Below, one piece after another: positions 62,943 through 64,000 of a stretch of DNA of 64,000 nt; position 1 is the first letter of the stretch; every line of letters starts with the position of its first letter. The notes under the pieces were generated by a model. That model had not been told where the DNA came from and made no database searches. It saw only the letters and a program-made list of their open reading frames with translations. The stretch is from contig NZ_PHSO01000007.1 of assembly GCF_002870965.1 (NCBI RefSeq), forward strand, positions 62,001 through 126,000. Direction: 5' to 3'. The position numbers were made by a program, and so were the translations under genes. This DNA comes from Tsuneonella flava. GTDB lineage: Bacteria; Pseudomonadota; Alphaproteobacteria; Sphingomonadales; Sphingomonadaceae.

Positions 62943-63893
62943 TCAGGCCAGTCGCGCTTCGATCGCATCCCAGATCATGCCGGGGGTGTCCGTGCCGTTA
63001 TAACGGTCGATAGCGACGATCCCGGTCGGGCTGGTCACGTTGATTTCGGTCAGCCACTGTCCGCCAATCACATCGATGCCCACGAAGATTAGGCCCAGCT
63101 CTTTCAGGCGCGGCCCCATCTCGGCGCAGATTTCTTCCTCGCGCGGCGTCAGCGTGGTCGCTTCCGCACTGCCGCCGACCGCCAGATTGGAACGGAATTC
63201 CCCCTCGCCCGGTTTGCGATTGATCGCTCCGGCCACTTCGCCATCGACCAGCACGATGCGCTTATCGCCCTGCGCGACTTCGGGCAGGAACGGCTGCACC
63301 ATGTGCGGTTCGGGCCAGGTCTGGTTGAACACCTCGAACAGCGCCGACAGATTATCGCCGTCGGCCGGAACGCGGAAGATCGCCTTGCCGCCATTGCCGT
63401 GGATCGGCTTGACCACCACAGCACCATGTTCGCGCTGGAACCGGCGCACTTCGTCCACCGAGCGGGTGACCAGCGTTGGCGGCATAAAGTGCCGGTAATC
63501 GAGCACCATCACCTTTTCCGGCGCATTGCGGACGGAGACGGGGTTGTTCACCACCAGCGTTTCCCCCTCGATCCGTTCGAGCAGGTGCGTGGCGGTGATA
63601 TAGCCCATGTGGAACGGCGGATCCTGCCGCATCAGCACGACATCGATATCGCGGCCCAGGTCGATCCGCTGGGTTTCGCCCATCGTGAAATGGTCGCCCT
63701 CCACCCGCTGCACCGTCACCGGGTTGGCGTGGGCAATCAGGCGGTCGTCGGCATCGAGCGTCAGCGATCCGACATCGTAGTGATACAGGCTCGCCCCGCG
63801 CTGCTGGGCGCTGAGCATCAGGGCGAAGCTTGAATCGCCGGCGATGTTGAGTGTGTCGAGCGGGTCCATCTGAACCGCAACGCGCAAGGGCAT
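62943..63893 (-). CDS. gshB: Glutathione synthetase
   Basis: 316 residues with an ATP-grasp fold: VAVQMDPLDTLNIAGDSSFALMLSAQQRG, DVVLMRQDPPFHMGYITATHLLE, VVKPIHGNGGKAIFRV (ATP-binding), EMGPRLKELGLIFVGIDVIGGQWLTEINVTSPTG at the C-terminus with acidic metal ligands. It joins gamma-glutamylcysteine and glycine. AAGGAAA precedes the ATG at 63893. It follows yraN by 23 bp. Confidence 0.96.
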   Translation of the reverse strand: MPLRVAVQMDPLDTLNIAGDSSFALMLSAQQRGASLYHYDVGSLTLDADDRLIAHANPVTVQRVEGDHFTMGETQRIDLGRDIDVVLMRQDPPFHMGYITATHLLERIEGETLVVNNPVSVRNAPEKVMVLDYRHFMPPTLVTRSVDEVRRFQREHGAVVVKPIHGNGGKAIFRVPADGDNLSALFEVFNQTWPEPHMVQPFLPEVAQGDKRIVLVDGEVAGAINRKPGEGEFRSNLAVGGSAEATTLTPREEEICAEMGPRLKELGLIFVGIDVIGGQWLTEINVTSPTGIVAIDRYNGTDTPGMIWDAIEARLA

Positions 63894-63916
63894 GGTATTT
63901 CCTTCGTTTCGGGCCT

Positions 63917-64000
63917 TTACGGCATCCAGGCATTGACGATGTGGTCCGGCAAGCGGCCCGGCGCAAGGAGGATCACGTCGATCCGCATATCTTCCCCTTC
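63917..64000 (-). CDS. YraN/UPF0102-family protein, C-terminal end only
   Basis: The visible residues read RIDVILLAPGRLPDHIVNAWMP, ending at TAA (63917-63919), matching the C-terminus of YraN proteins (R-F/I-D-V-x-L-x-A). The gene enters the window from the right edge. The YraN fold is that of a Holliday-junction-resolvase-like PD-(D/E)XK protein of unclear role. It is immediately upstream of gshB and probably in one operon with it. Confidence 0.8.
   Translation of the reverse strand, partial: EGEDMRIDVILLAPGRLPDHIVNAWMP

Overview
The window looks like chromosome of a GC-rich alphaproteobacterium of the order Sphingomonadales, probably family Erythrobacteraceae. The evidence is the gene content and protein style: a sphingomonad-type HEMTH 'vgr-related' protein, type 3 ProRS, PhaR, and hrcA-grpE next to rph-rdgB. 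Intergenic repeats ending in a 'cctcgcaatgac'-like motif, of the kind common in sphingomonads, also fit. This is inference from memory of these families; no search was run.

1-9.5 kb is an accessory, defence-type island. It opens with the 3' part of an IS3-family element inserted into a tyrosine recombinase gene. Then come a HigB/HigA toxin-antitoxin pair with a palindromic operator, a stand-alone PD-(D/E)XK nuclease, and a three-gene ABC-three-component (ABC-3C) cassette (nuclease-like protein, small middle component, DUF2326-type ATPase). On the opposite strand lies a tightly overlapping four-gene cassette: HNH nuclease, unknown protein, small nucleotidyltransferase, single-HKD phospholipase-D-fold protein. 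I could not match this last set to a named defence system and it is the main candidate for something new. The island ends at a 3'-half tRNA-Lys(CUU) fragment (9432-9478) and a decayed integrase (9636-9881).

9.5-20.6 kb is a second acquired block, bounded by a ~110-bp imperfect direct repeat (9459-9568 and 20503-20610) that includes the tRNA 3' end. It carries a MocR-type regulator, two LysE-type exporters, a type B chloramphenicol acetyltransferase homologue, cupins, an isoleucine-hydroxylase-like 2-oxoglutarate dioxygenase, a P-loop protein and a four-gene run (DsbA/HCCA-isomerase, hotdog thioesterase, RBBP9-type hydrolase, exporter). A 20-bp palindrome lies between the MocR gene and the first exporter, and its half-site recurs just ahead of the cupin/dioxygenase genes. 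The block ends in wreckage: a frameshifted second MocR gene, the 3' part of a glyA-like gene and an IS3 fragment.

20.6-29.2 kb holds a MacA-MacB-outer-membrane-factor tripartite efflux operon divergent from a CpxR/CpxA-type two-component pair. A GNAT acetyltransferase follows, then remnants of a second outer-membrane factor, an IS5-type transposase and an RHS protein.

29.2-64 kb is ordinary core chromosome. It has pyruvate dehydrogenase E3 and E2 with a thioesterase and lipoprotein, RNase R, an M28 peptidase, ProRS, PhaR, Alr with an MHS-type transporter, an IscU-like scaffold, CvpA, RadA and a large patatin-like protein. The heat-shock genes dnaK-dnaJ and hrcA-grpE, a PCuAC copper chaperone, an indoleamine dioxygenase homologue, RNase PH, RdgB, a CAP protein, HemW, a XerC-like recombinase, DedA, GshB and the tail of YraN follow. 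Intergenic spaces here carry dispersed repeats, most strikingly a 384-bp unit in three tandem copies at 48.3-49.4 kb. No rRNA, intact tRNA or CRISPR array was seen.
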